A stretch of DNA of 64,000 nt, taken from Kineosporia succinea (GTDB taxonomy: Bacteria; Actinomycetota; Actinomycetes; Actinomycetales; Kineosporiaceae). Made by a program: the position numbers and the translations under genes. Under the pieces are notes generated by a model. That model was given only the letters and a program-made list of their open reading frames with translations. It had not been told where the DNA came from and did not search any database. Where the stretch lies: positions 1,178,001 through 1,242,000 of the forward strand of contig NZ_JAUSQZ010000001.1 in NCBI RefSeq assembly GCF_030811555.1, read 5' to 3'. The stretch's first letter is position 1, and the number at the start of each line of letters is the position of its first letter. Shown here in pieces: positions 32,509-41,743 of the stretch.

Positions 32509-35279
32509 GCGGAGCCTCCCGGCCGGTACGCGACCCAGTTGCCGGTCGCGTTCAGGGGTGACGGGCCGATCAGCACGCGGCCGGAGTCGAACACGTGCAC
32601 GGTGCCGTCAGGAGCCAGGACCTCGGCGCCGAGCTTGTCGGCGAGGGCCTGGGCGGTGCCGGGCTCGGCCCCGCCTGCCGCAGCGAGGATGAGCCGGACC
32701 GGGCCGCCGTTGTAGGCCGGGTCGCGCAGGATCAGCCGGGCCAGGGCGTGGTGACTGAAACCCGTTGCCCGGGTGGCGGCGTGGGCCTGCACGATGATGT
32801 CGTGGTAGCCGATCGGCGGGATCACGCTGGCCGCGAACTCGGTGAACGTCTCGGCCTTGGCCAGGTAGGACGAGACCCCGCCGAGGTCGAAGGCCTGCAG
32901 GTAGTCGCCGGCCGTGGCCCGCACCTCCCGCCCTTCGACGGCCCCGGCGAAAGTGACCGGCACGAAGGTGGTCACGAATCCGGCCCCGTCGGCGAGCAGT
33001 CCTGCGGGGGTGACGTTGCGCAGGTACACGCCGGTTGCCGCCCGGGGGTCGCGCACGAACGCGGCGGCACCGAAACCGGTGGAGGCCAGGAACCTCGCGG
33101 TTCCGGACACTCCGAAGAAGGCTCCGAGCGAGGCCGAGGAGAGCACGATCAGGGCCACGACGCCGCCGGCCAGGAGCACCTGCTGCCCCAGGCCGAGGGC
33201 GGACCACCAGGCCCCGAGGGCGTGGAGATAGCCGGTCAGCCAGACGAGATCGAGGGCGGAGTCGACGTTGGTGGCGTCCTGGGCGGCGCTGTAGGCCAGC
33301 CACAGCGTGGCGGCCAGCACCACCAGAACCGTGCCTGCCGTCAGGCGCCAGGTGATGGTCGAGGCCCGGCCGTCGGACTGGATCCGTTTGCTGTAGGCCT
33401 CTTTACGGGCGTGACGCGTCATCTCGAGAGCGGCACGGCCACGCACGATCCGGGTCACGCGGGACTCGCCGTTCACGCCGGCGTGGGCGGCGAGGATCAC
33501 GGTCTTGTCCCGGGCGGCGTAGGCCGCGAGGGCGCAGACGGCGGTGGTCAGGGTCCACCAGAGCAGGGTGAGTAGCCAGAGGACGACGTGCAGGGCGTGC
33601 TTGAACGCGGACGGGTTCTCGGCGGCGCGGGTTTGCTTACGGGACGCGCGGGGTCGAGTGGGGTTGTCGGTGCCGGGCGCGGGGTTGGGCGCGGGGTTGG
33701 GCACGGGGTTGGGCACGGGGTTGGGCACGGGGTTGGGCACGGGGCCGGTCGCAGGGTTGGGCACGGGGCCGGTCGCAGGGGCGGAGGAGTGCGGTTGCCC
33801 TGTCCGGGGCCAGGCTTCACGGGGCTGTGCGTCGTCGGGCCGCGCGCCGGAGGGCCGGCCTTCGCCGGGTCGCGCTTCCGGGGGACGGTTTTCGTCGGGC
33901 CGGCCTTCAACACGCTGCGCGGGGCTGGCCTGTGCAGCACCGGGTTGCACCGCCCAGGACTGGGTGGTGGGCAGGCCACCGGTCGACGGGACGGAGAAGG
34001 TGGGCCAGGCGGCGGTCGGAGCGGCATCCGGTGCCGGGGCGGCGAAGGCCGAGGTGGACGCAGAGGTCTGCCCGTCTTCGTCGGTGCCTCGGTCCGTGCT
34101 TCGGCCGGTGCCTCGATCCCTGCCTCGTTCGGCGCCTCGGTCGGTGCTGGGGGCGCCGGGGCCGTCAGAGGATGCCGGGTCCGGCTCGGCACGGTCGTCG
34201 GACCGCCCGGCCACGGGCCTCACCGGTTCCCGGGCGATACGTGAACGCCAGGTCCAGGTCCAGGTCGCGGCCGACCAGGGGGCAGGCAGGATCGTCAGGT
34301 TGTTGCGTACCTCGTCGGCGGCGAGCAGATGACGGGCGTCGACCAGGAGCCCGAGCAACCCCACCAGGGCGAGCAGCACCAGCGACGGAACGACCGGCAC
34401 CACCTGCTCCCCCAGCCGCAACGGAAGCGGAAGGGCCCCCACGACGTCGGGATCCGCGTCCACCATCGGAACCGCCACCGTGAACCACCAGACCAGCACT
34501 GGCACCAGCACACACAGCGCGCGCAACAGTCCTACGCCCAGCAGGCCCGGCCACCGCGCACCGTCGGACAAGGGTCCGCGTTCCCCCTCTTCGGCGTCTC
34601 CGGCGTTCTCCGGATCGGCCCCGTCCGGCGGGTTCAGCGAACGCCCGGCCCGACGCCAGCCGGTGACGGCCAGCCCGATCACCCCGGCGACCAGCACGGT
34701 GCCCGACATCGGCGCACTCGGAGGCGGCGCGGAGAAGAGCGCCCGCATCACCTCCTGCACGGTCTGGAACGCCAGCGACACCGCCAGCCCCATGAGAAGC
34801 CAGTCGCTGACGGCGAACCGGCGCACCCGCTGCGGCGCGGCCAGAGCCATCACGACCAGCGGAACGAGCGCGAGCGCGGCCTGCCCGACGCCGACGCCGA
34901 CGATCTCGACGGGCTTCAGCCCCGCGCCGGGCACCAGTACGAGAAGGTCGGCGCCCACCACGATCGCCCAGAGCAGGCTCGCCGCGAACATCCCGGCCAC
35001 GCTCGCCCAGCGCAGCGTGCGCGGGACCAGCACCAGGAATCCGAGAAGGAGCAGAAGCAGTTCCCGGACGTGCGCCGCGACCGCGGAACTCGTCACGGGC
35101 ACCAGGGCCAGGGTCACGACCAGCCAGGCCAGCGCCACCCAGAGGGCGGGTGCGGACGCTCCGCTCAGACGGTGCCGCAACGACGAACGGGGCCTGCCCC
35201 TCCGGCGGGACGGCCCGTCGTCGGCGGCCTCGTCGTGAGCCGGCGTGGTCTTGTCGTTCTCCAGAGTCTGTGTCGCCAT
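32505..35279 (-). CDS. Large multi-span membrane protein with degenerate toxin-like C-terminus
   Basis: The 924-residue product has about nine N-terminal membrane helices (residues 45-330) and a 210-residue disordered, charged and proline-rich linker with PNPV repeats. Three further helices and a soluble C-terminal domain (about 800-924) follow. The last 100 residues (YHDIIVQAHAATRATGF, then YNGGPVRLILAAAGG, LADKLGAEVLAPDG) resemble domains I recall at the ends of actinobacterial secreted toxin-like proteins. There the motifs read HG and LxxCxxG. Here both are replaced (QAH and LAAAGG), so catalysis is doubtful. It lies upstream of a small overlapping gene and 180 bases from ssrA. Confidence 0.6.
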   Translation of the reverse strand: MATQTLENDKTTPAHDEAADDGPSRRRGRPRSSLRHRLSGASAPALWVALAWLVVTLALVPVTSSAVAAHVRELLLLLLGFLVLVPRTLRWASVAGMFAASLLWAIVVGADLLVLVPGAGLKPVEIVGVGVGQAALALVPLVVMALAAPQRVRRFAVSDWLLMGLAVSLAFQTVQEVMRALFSAPPPSAPMSGTVLVAGVIGLAVTGWRRAGRSLNPPDGADPENAGDAEEGERGPLSDGARWPGLLGVGLLRALCVLVPVLVWWFTVAVPMVDADPDVVGALPLPLRLGEQVVPVVPSLVLLALVGLLGLLVDARHLLAADEVRNNLTILPAPWSAATWTWTWRSRIAREPVRPVAGRSDDRAEPDPASSDGPGAPSTDRGAERGRDRGTGRSTDRGTDEDGQTSASTSAFAAPAPDAAPTAAWPTFSVPSTGGLPTTQSWAVQPGAAQASPAQRVEGRPDENRPPEARPGEGRPSGARPDDAQPREAWPRTGQPHSSAPATGPVPNPATGPVPNPVPNPVPNPVPNPAPNPAPGTDNPTRPRASRKQTRAAENPSAFKHALHVVLWLLTLLWWTLTTAVCALAAYAARDKTVILAAHAGVNGESRVTRIVRGRAALEMTRHARKEAYSKRIQSDGRASTITWRLTAGTVLVVLAATLWLAYSAAQDATNVDSALDLVWLTGYLHALGAWWSALGLGQQVLLAGGVVALIVLSSASLGAFFGVSGTARFLASTGFGAAAFVRDPRAATGVYLRNVTPAGLLADGAGFVTTFVPVTFAGAVEGREVRATAGDYLQAFDLGGVSSYLAKAETFTEFAASVIPPIGYHDIIVQAHAATRATGFSHHALARLILRDPAYNGGPVRLILAAAGGAEPGTAQALADKLGAEVLAPDGTVHVFDSGRVLIGPSPLNATGNWVAYRPGGSA
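33683..33780. repeat. 12-bp tandem repeats encoding PNPV in the large membrane protein
   Basis: Five 12-mers GGTTGGGCACGG (first copy with GCGCGG) fill 33683-33742. A related 24-base unit, partly duplicated, follows to about 33780. They encode repeated PNPV/PNPA in the linker on the minus strand. Confidence 0.9.
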
Positions 35280-35415
35280 TCCTGGTTCCTGTGAGGGACG
35301 CCGCCATCCGGTGCAGCGAACCAGGCGATGCTGCCGCCCTGGGTGTTATCTGTGTGCTGTAGCAGGGGTATGTCCTGCTCAAGACTTAACGTCCGGGCCC
35401 CGTCGAACGGCAAAC

Positions 35416-35452
35416 GAACGCGCCCCTCGCTCCAGGAGCGAGGGGCGCGTTC
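35416..35452 (-). terminator. Terminator after tmRNA
   Basis: GAACGCGCCCCTCGCTCC (35416-35433) and GGAGCGAGGGGCGCGTTC (35435-35452) are perfect complements around one base. On the minus strand the stem is followed by GTTTG, just after the 3' end of ssrA. It also blocks readthrough into the large membrane-protein gene. Confidence 0.8.
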
Positions 35453-35466
35453 GGTGGTGCTGCTGT

Positions 35467-35839
35467 GTGGAGATGGGGGGAATCGAACCCCCGTCCGTCA
35501 GCGCAGAACCAGGGCTTCTCCGGGCGCAGCCTGCTACGGCATTTCTCAGCCCCGACAATCCCGCAGGCGGGTCGTCGAGCCGGGCTCAGTCACAGTAAGT
35601 GTTCCCGCGGGCCCCGTGACCGGTCCCTTGGGCAGTGGCCTTCTTGTCGACGCCAGGACCCGGGCCGAAGGCACTCCCGGACTGACGGACCTATAGGCCC
35701 TGCTGCTTAGGCAGCGAGGGTGAGGTCGTTGCGCTTAGTATCGGCAACTATTGTTTTGCGACGAGGATTTACGAGATCACATCGCGTACTCGGCCCGCTT
35801 CCCCTGGTAAGACGACCAACGTCGAAACCGATCATCCCC
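35467..35839 (-). ncRNA. ssrA: Transfer-messenger RNA (tmRNA)
   Basis: On the minus strand the 5' end GGGGATGATCGGTTTCGACG and the 3' T-arm GGGTTCGATTCCCCCCATC with acceptor partner CATCTCC define a one-piece tmRNA of about 373 nt. The 5' GGGGAUG pairs with 3' CAUCUCC. The resume codon GCC (35743-35745) opens the tag ADTKRNDLTLAA, ending in TAA at 35707-35709. The LAA end targets tagged proteins for proteolysis. No CCA is encoded at the 3' end (ACAC follows the stem), so CCA would be added enzymatically. Its partner smpB lies 2 kb upstream on the same strand. Confidence 0.95.
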
Positions 35840-35985
35840 GAGGGGTGATGCGGAACTTGCCAGGTGTTGCGCATTCAGTTGTCAATCAAGACCGTCTCCG
35901 GCCTCACACAGCTGTACAACTCTACAGCCTGACGTGGTGTTCCCGCCTCCCGGTTGATCGGCCCGCCGCGCGCGGACTGCCGGGC

Positions 35986-37836
35986 TCACCACGAGCCACC
36001 ACCGCCACCGCCTCCGCCGCCTCCGGAGAAGCCCCCGCCCCCGAAGCCGGAACCACCCGACGACGAGGGGGTGGCCGCGCTCAGCGAGCCGGAGGTGGTG
36101 GTGCTGAAGCTGTCGACGGACGCACCGAACGCCGCGTAGTTGAAACCGTAGTAGCCGTACATCGAGCCGATGTACCAGTCGGGCGGGTCGAACTGGGCGC
36201 CCGAGGCCGCGAGCCGGTCGAAGACCTGTGCCCAGCGCTCGGCCACCCCGAACACGATGGCGAAGGGCAGGTAGCGGCTGAAGATGTCTTGCTGCTCCTG
36301 CCACCGGATCTCGTCGGCCTCGGCCTTGGTCAGGTAGAGCTCGAACCCCTTGGCCTGGGCCAGCAGGGCCGTGCCCCTGGCCGTGCGGGCCGGCATCCTC
36401 TGAGCGCAGACCAGCAGCACGATCGAGCCCAGCACCAGGGCGACGCCGACCAGGGCGAAGTGGGTGAAGACGGTGAGCAGCACGGCCGCGGCGATGGAGG
36501 CCAGCAGCGCCAGGACACCGAGAACGGTCCAGCGGATGCGCACGTGCGAGGGGTTGCCGCGGAACCAGCCCTGCCGGGTGACCTCGCTGTAGAGCATCGA
36601 CTGCACCTTCTGCAGGTCGCTGCGGAAGGTCTGTTTCAGCTGGGACAGCAGCACCTGCCCCCGGCCGCCGAAGAGCTTGTCGAGCAGGAACTGCTCGTAG
36701 TCGGCCAGACGCCCGGGCGGCGGCTGCAGCGCCACGAGCTTCCAGTCGCCCTTGCGGAAGCGGCCCTCCTGCTCGACCTCCTCGATGCGCAGGTAGCCGC
36801 GCACCGCCAGATCGATGATGGTGGCCGTGACGTCGACGACATTGGCCCGCTCGTCGATCAGCGTGCCCAGCTCACCGGGGCGCATGTCTCTCGGTGGCTG
36901 GAACTGCACGGCCACCGGCGCCCGCCGACGGGAGACGAGCCCGACCCGCTGCTCCTGCTGGTAGCCGGGTTCCAGACCGGGCGTCAGGCCGAGGTACTTC
37001 TCGTCGCGCCCCCGGCGTGATGCCAGCCAGAGGGCGCCCCCGCCGATCAGGGCCAGGGCCCCGGCCGAGCCCGCGCCCGAGAGCGGCGAGAGCTCGAACG
37101 CGTTTCCGATCTTCCACTTCTCGGCCAGGATCGGCGCCGCGTCGGGAAACGTGCCGGCCGGGAAGGCCGCGACGACGGTCAGACCCGACCCGGCGTCCAG
37201 AGCACCGCTGCTGTCGAAACGGGCCTGCCCCTGGGTCACCGTGACCCGGCAGGTGGCCGTGCTCCCGGTCTGCCCTCGGAAGCAGAGCGCCTCCTGCACC
37301 GCCGCCGGCCCCTTGACCGTGGCCGTGGCCCGGGCGATCGGCACGTCCCACTCCGAGCCGATCGCGTTCCAGTACAGCTCCTGGTGCTCGTCGGTCGCGT
37401 CGTCGATGTCGTTGACGACGCCACGGAGCGTGTAGGCGATCGTGTACTCGTGCGTGCCGGAGACGGTTTCGCCGGGATCGCCGATGCGCAGCGAGACCTG
37501 CTTGCCCCTGTCCTCCTCGGGCTCGCTCGCGGCACCGTCGACACTCACCGAGAGGTCGCTCAGCGGGTACTGCCGGGTGTGGTCGGAGTCGTAGTCGAAC
37601 TCGATCGGGATGTCGCGCGTGATGCCGTGCTTGTCGTCGGCGTCACCGAAGTCGTAGGTGATCTTCTCCTCGACCCGCATCGAGTCGTCGGCGCGGAGCG
37701 TCATCGTCACGTCGTACGACGTGATCGACTCGCCTCCCGCCGCCCGGGCCACACCGGACGACGCCAGGACAGCGGCGGCGCCCAGCAGGACGACCGCCAC
37801 GACTCGAGCCGCGCGACGCGGCGTTCCCCAACCCAC
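35986..37836 (-). CDS. DUF2207 family membrane protein
   Basis: This 616-residue predicted membrane protein has a Sec signal (residues 1-32, VLLGAAAVLASSGVARA). An extracellular beta-rich domain carries ITSYDVTMTLRADDSMRVEEKITYDFGD, the DUF2207 hallmark. There is a membrane helix near 265 and a pair near 440-480, with a cytoplasmic domain. The end is a glycine-rich GFGGGGFSGGGGGGGGGG-SW tail, usual for the family. Function is unknown. It lies between ssrA and smpB but has no known link with trans-translation. Confidence 0.87.
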   Translation of the reverse strand: MGWGTPRRAARVVAVVLLGAAAVLASSGVARAAGGESITSYDVTMTLRADDSMRVEEKITYDFGDADDKHGITRDIPIEFDYDSDHTRQYPLSDLSVSVDGAASEPEEDRGKQVSLRIGDPGETVSGTHEYTIAYTLRGVVNDIDDATDEHQELYWNAIGSEWDVPIARATATVKGPAAVQEALCFRGQTGSTATCRVTVTQGQARFDSSGALDAGSGLTVVAAFPAGTFPDAAPILAEKWKIGNAFELSPLSGAGSAGALALIGGGALWLASRRGRDEKYLGLTPGLEPGYQQEQRVGLVSRRRAPVAVQFQPPRDMRPGELGTLIDERANVVDVTATIIDLAVRGYLRIEEVEQEGRFRKGDWKLVALQPPPGRLADYEQFLLDKLFGGRGQVLLSQLKQTFRSDLQKVQSMLYSEVTRQGWFRGNPSHVRIRWTVLGVLALLASIAAAVLLTVFTHFALVGVALVLGSIVLLVCAQRMPARTARGTALLAQAKGFELYLTKAEADEIRWQEQQDIFSRYLPFAIVFGVAERWAQVFDRLAASGAQFDPPDWYIGSMYGYYGFNYAAFGASVDSFSTTTSGSLSAATPSSSGGSGFGGGGFSGGGGGGGGGGSW

Positions 37837-37897
37837 GCGTCCACCCTACGCACGGGGTGTGACAGTTTGCCCGGCCGGGGCGGCCACCGGCGGAAGA

Positions 37898-38368
37898 TCA
37901 GCGGTTGGTGCGCTGCGACATCGCCCGGTCGGACTCGCGCTTGTCCTGCCGTTCGCGCAGGGTCTGCCGCTTGTCCCAGTGCTTCTTACCGCGGGCCAAC
38001 GCGATCTCGACCTTGGCCCGGCCGTCCTTGAAGTACAGCTGCAGCGGCACCAGCGTGTACCCGCCCTCACGGGTGGCGCCGGCCAGCTTGTCGATCTCGT
38101 AGCGGTTGAGCAGCAGCTTGCGGCGGCGGCGCGGGGTGTGGTTCGTCCACGTGCCCTGCACGTACTCCGGGATGTGCACATGCTCGAGCCAGGCCTCACC
38201 GCGGTCGATCTGCGCGAACCCGTCGACCAGCGACGCCCGCCCCATGCGCAGCGCCTTCACCTCGGTGCCCATCAGCACGAGGCCCGCCTCGAAGGTGTCT
38301 TCGATGTGGTAGTCGTGCCGCGCCTTACGGTTGGACGCGACGACCTTGAGTCCGGTCTCCCTGGGCAC
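37898..38368 (-). CDS. smpB: SsrA-binding protein SmpB
   Basis: This 156-residue OB-fold RNA-binding protein delivers tmRNA to stalled ribosomes. Diagnostic segments are [44 protein letters not shown] and the basic C-terminal tail [18 protein letters not shown] that enters the mRNA channel. The start is taken as GTG in GACGTGCCC with GAGG upstream, because the preceding in-frame stretch is not conserved. It lies downstream of the M23 peptidase gene in the ftsEX block. Confidence 0.95.
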   Translation of the reverse strand: MPRETGLKVVASNRKARHDYHIEDTFEAGLVLMGTEVKALRMGRASLVDGFAQIDRGEAWLEHVHIPEYVQGTWTNHTPRRRRKLLLNRYEIDKLAGATREGGYTLVPLQLYFKDGRAKVEIALARGKKHWDKRQTLRERQDKRESDRAMSQRTNR

Positions 38369-38472
38369 GTCTACCTCACCTCTTCTGCCTGATACCGCGT
38401 CATGCCGATCAACGCCGAAGAGCAAGTCTACGAGCAGTCGGAAGCGGCGCCCACCCGATTAGGCGCCGACGG

Positions 38473-39804
38473 CTAGAGCCAGCCCATCGGATCGGTCGTC
38501 GAGCCGTTCACCCAGACCTCGAAGTGCAGGTGGCAGCCGGTCGACAGGCCCGTGGTGCCGGAGTAGCCGATCACCTGACCGCGGTTGACGTGCCCCGAGC
38601 GCACGGTGATCCGGCTGAGGTGGTTGTAGGTCGTGGCCACCCCCGAGCCCCGCAGATTGCCGTTGTCGACCACGATGTGGTTGCCGTAACCACCGGACGA
38701 CCAGCCGGCCGTGACGATCGTGCCGGACGCGGCGGCCTTCACCGGGGTACCGCAGGGAGCACCGAAATCGGTGCCGCTGTGCAGCTTCCGGTAGTTCAGG
38801 ATCGGGTGGTAACGCCAGCCGTAGCTGGAGGTGACCGGGGCGTTCACCGGATAGGTCAGCGTCCCCCCACCGCTCGAGCCCCCCGAACCCGACCCCGAGC
38901 CGGAACCGCCCGACCCGCCCGAGCCCGAGGCCTGGCGCCGGGCCTTCTCCGCCCGGTCCCGAAGAATCTTCGCCAGCTTCTCCTGCTCGGTCTCGAGCTC
39001 GTCCACCCGCTTCTGCTCGGACGCCTTCTTCGCCGCGATGCTGTCGACCGCGGCCTCGCGCTCGTCGACCAGCTCCCCGATCTCCTCGGTCGCCGACTTC
39101 GCCTCGGCCGTGGCCGTGCGTCGCTGCTCGACGACCTGCTCGGACTGCTTCTTCAGGTCGGCGACGTGCTCGCGACCGGCGTCGAGCTTCGCCTCCCGGG
39201 CCCGGGTCTCCGCCTGCTGCACACCGAGCCGGTCGATGACATCGCTCTGCGCCCGCAGCACGTTGTCGGCGACCCCGAGCCGGTCGGTGAACTGCTCCGG
39301 CGTCTGCGCGTCGAGGGCGATGGAGAGCCCGGTCATCCCCGAGCTGACGTAGGCCTCGCGGGCGATACTGCCCAGCCGGTCCTTCGTCTCGCGTTCCTGC
39401 GCGGCCCGTTCCTCGAGGTCCCGCTGCGCCTTCTCGACCGCGGCCTCGGCCAGCTCGAGCTCGTCGGCCAGTTCCTTGTCGCGGGCGTTCGCCTGGTCCA
39501 GCGCGGTCTGCGCGGACTTCAGCCGGGCGTTCGCGTCGGACAGCCTGGACTCCGCCGTCCTCAGCCGCACCGCGGCCTCGACCAGGTCGTCCGAGGTGCC
39601 CTCGAGGGTCTCGCGCAGTTCCTTGAGCTCGGCGTCGAGCTTCTTCTGCTTGTCCTTGACGTCGTCGGCCGCCGCCGGCTGCGCGGTCTGCGCCACGTTC
39701 GTGACACCGACCGCGAGAGCCGACCCGGCCACCATCAAAGCCGCGAGAAACCGGGCCGGACGGCCCGTTCGGGCCGTCCGCCGGTTGAATGTCGCTCGCT
39801 TCAT
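38473..39804 (-). CDS. M23 peptidoglycan endopeptidase with coiled-coil (EnvC/RipC-like)
   Basis: This 443-residue exported hydrolase has a signal peptide (FLAALMVAGSALAVGVTNVA) and a long coiled coil at residues 45-290. A Gly/Ser linker follows, then a C-terminal LytM/M23 domain with the zinc motifs HSGTDFG (near 365) and CHLHFEVW (near 425). Coiled-coil M23 enzymes beside FtsEX are activated by that complex at division sites in other bacteria, which I infer here. The second ATG (39804) has better spacing from GGGAG than the first (39810). It starts about 70 bases after ftsX. Confidence 0.92.
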   Translation of the reverse strand: MKRATFNRRTARTGRPARFLAALMVAGSALAVGVTNVAQTAQPAAADDVKDKQKKLDAELKELRETLEGTSDDLVEAAVRLRTAESRLSDANARLKSAQTALDQANARDKELADELELAEAAVEKAQRDLEERAAQERETKDRLGSIAREAYVSSGMTGLSIALDAQTPEQFTDRLGVADNVLRAQSDVIDRLGVQQAETRAREAKLDAGREHVADLKKQSEQVVEQRRTATAEAKSATEEIGELVDEREAAVDSIAAKKASEQKRVDELETEQEKLAKILRDRAEKARRQASGSGGSGGSGSGSGSGGSSGGGTLTYPVNAPVTSSYGWRYHPILNYRKLHSGTDFGAPCGTPVKAAASGTIVTAGWSSGGYGNHIVVDNGNLRGSGVATTYNHLSRITVRSGHVNRGQVIGYSGTTGLSTGCHLHFEVWVNGSTTDPMGWL

Positions 39805-39873
39805 CCGCATGCTCCCAGTCGCCGGTCACCCCCGTAGAGGTGGCAACAACGGTCACACACGGTGCAGGGGTAA

Positions 39874-40788
39874 CTACACCTTGAGGTATCTCTGCAGCGC
39901 CAGGAAGGCCGACACGCCAGCGATGCCCAAGCCGATGATGAACAGCCACGGCACGATCGACAGGGCGTCGCCCACGCCGACGTAGTTCGTGAAGGTCAGC
40001 GACTTGGCCAGACGCCCCTGGATCTGGAAGTGCGTCACGGCCACCAGAGCACCGGAGGCCAGGACCGCGCCGACCGCGGCCGCGATCATGCTCTCCAGGA
40101 TGAACGGCAGCTGGATGAAGAAGTTCGACGCACCGACCAGGCGCATGATGCCGGTCTCACGGCGGCGGGTGAAGGCCGTCAGCCGGATCGTGGTCGCCAC
40201 CAGCAGCACCGAGCACAGCAGGGTCACCGCGGCGAGCAGCCAGGCACCCAGCTTGAGCTGGTTCAGCAGGGCGAACAGCCGGTCCAGCACCTGGTTCTGG
40301 CTCTCCACCGACTCCACCCCGGGGCGGTCGGTGAAGACGTCGGAGACCACCTTGTACTGCTCGGGGTTCTTCAGGTCGACGCGGTACGACTCGGGCATCT
40401 GGTCGGCCGTGACGTTCTCGGACAGCGCGCTGTCCTTGTACTGCTCCTTGAACCGGTCGTAGGCCTGCTGCTTCGACTCGAAGTAGACCTGCTTCACGTA
40501 CGGCTGCAGCGAGGGCGCGTTGAGGTCGGCCTGGATCTGCTCCTTCTGCGCGTCCGTCACCGCGCCGTCGGCACAGCTGGCCGCGGTGGAGACGTCACCG
40601 CACAGGAAGATGGAGACCTGGACGCGGTCGTACCAGTAGTCCTTCATGGTGTCGACCTGCCGCTGGGCCAGGAATCCGAGCCCCACGAGGAACAGCGACA
40701 CGACGGTCACGAGCACGACCGAGACGGCCATGGCGATGTTGCGGCGAAGGCCGATGACGATCTCGTCGACGATGAACTGGAAACGCAT
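39874..40788 (-). CDS. ftsX: Cell division protein FtsX
   Basis: This 304-residue permease-like protein has four membrane helices: one near residue 25, an extracellular loop of about 150 residues, and three in the C-terminal part (near 175, 225 and 275). It begins MRFQFIVDEIVIGLRRNI, and an FTRRRETGIMRLVGASNFFI coupling segment precedes the last helices. It transmits FtsE ATP hydrolysis across the membrane to a peptidoglycan hydrolase. It follows ftsE by 51 bases and is followed by the likely target hydrolase. Confidence 0.95.
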   Translation of the reverse strand: MRFQFIVDEIVIGLRRNIAMAVSVVLVTVVSLFLVGLGFLAQRQVDTMKDYWYDRVQVSIFLCGDVSTAASCADGAVTDAQKEQIQADLNAPSLQPYVKQVYFESKQQAYDRFKEQYKDSALSENVTADQMPESYRVDLKNPEQYKVVSDVFTDRPGVESVESQNQVLDRLFALLNQLKLGAWLLAAVTLLCSVLLVATTIRLTAFTRRRETGIMRLVGASNFFIQLPFILESMIAAAVGAVLASGALVAVTHFQIQGRLAKSLTFTNYVGVGDALSIVPWLFIIGLGIAGVSAFLALQRYLKV

Positions 40789-40839
40789 GTCCTTCTCAGT
40801 TGCTCTGGGCCGGTTGTCTTACCAGGAGGGCGGTTCGAC

Positions 40840-41529
40840 CTACCGGGAGTACCCGTAGACGCCGCTGACCTCGTCGCGCAGCATGTTGCCGTGCTCGAGC
40901 TCGATCACGCGCTTGCGCATCTGGTTGACGATCTCGTGGTCGTGCGTGGCCATGACGATCGTGGTGCCGGTCTTGTTGATCCGGTCGAGCAGCCGCATGA
41001 TGCCGACGCTCGTGTTCGGGTCGAGGTTTCCGGTCGGCTCGTCGGCCAGCAGGATCGACGGCCGGTTCACGAACGCGCGCGCGATGGCCACGCGCTGCTG
41101 CTCACCACCGGACAGCTCGTGCGGGAACCGCTGTTCCTTGCCGGCCAGACCGACCAGCTCGAGCACCTCGGGCACGGTGTGCGCGATGGCGTGACGCGGC
41201 TTGCCGATCACCTGGAGGGCGAAGGCCACGTTCTCGAACACGGTCTTGTTCGGCAGCAGGCGGAAGTCCTGGAACACCGCGCCAATGGTGCGGCGCAGGT
41301 GCGGAACCTTCCAGCTGGACAGCTTCGCCACGTCCTTGCCGGAGACCCGGACCACACCCTTGGTGGCCTTCTCCTCACGCAGCGCAAGACGCAGGAACGT
41401 GGACTTGCCCGACCCGGAAGCCCCCACCATGAACACGAATTCGCCCTTGCTCACCTCGAGGTTGATCGAGTTGAGGGCGGGGTGCTTGGAGCCCGGGTAA
41501 ACCTTGGTGACGTCGTCGAATCGGATCAC
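40840..41529 (-). CDS. ftsE: Cell division ATP-binding protein FtsE
   Basis: This 229-residue ABC ATPase shows Walker [10 protein letters not shown] (near 36), the signature [15 protein letters not shown] (near 140), Walker [13 protein letters not shown] (near 158) and the switch His in MATHDHE. It is the cytoplasmic engine of FtsEX, which controls septal cell-wall hydrolysis. The start is GTG. It lies about 210 bases after prfB with an intervening terminator, so ftsE probably has its own promoter. Confidence 0.96.
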   Translation of the reverse strand: MIRFDDVTKVYPGSKHPALNSINLEVSKGEFVFMVGASGSGKSTFLRLALREEKATKGVVRVSGKDVAKLSSWKVPHLRRTIGAVFQDFRLLPNKTVFENVAFALQVIGKPRHAIAHTVPEVLELVGLAGKEQRFPHELSGGEQQRVAIARAFVNRPSILLADEPTGNLDPNTSVGIMRLLDRINKTGTTIVMATHDHEIVNQMRKRVIELEHGNMLRDEVSGVYGYSR

Positions 41530-41675
41530 GGTCAGACCTCGGCCGCCGTCGGGGACTGGGGAAGGTGCTCGCGGCCGGTCGAAGTCTAGGGGGCTACGGG
41601 AGTGCCAAGGGGGATGTAATGGGTCTCAGTGCGTTGCGGATGTGAAGCCGTGCAGGTCCTGTGGTTTTAAGGGGC

Positions 41676-41723
41676 AAAAAATGATGGACGACGTGGGCAC
41701 CGTCGGTGCGCACGTCGTCCATC
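41676..41723 (-). terminator. Strong rho-independent terminator of prfB
   Basis: GATGGACGACGTG (41683-41695) pairs perfectly with CACGTCGTCCATC (41711-41723). The loop itself contains GCACC-GTC-GGTGC. On the minus strand the stem is followed by ATTTTTTG. It sits 20 bases after the prfB stop. Confidence 0.95.
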
Positions 41724-41743
41724 GTTGTTGCTCTGGTCGGCAG

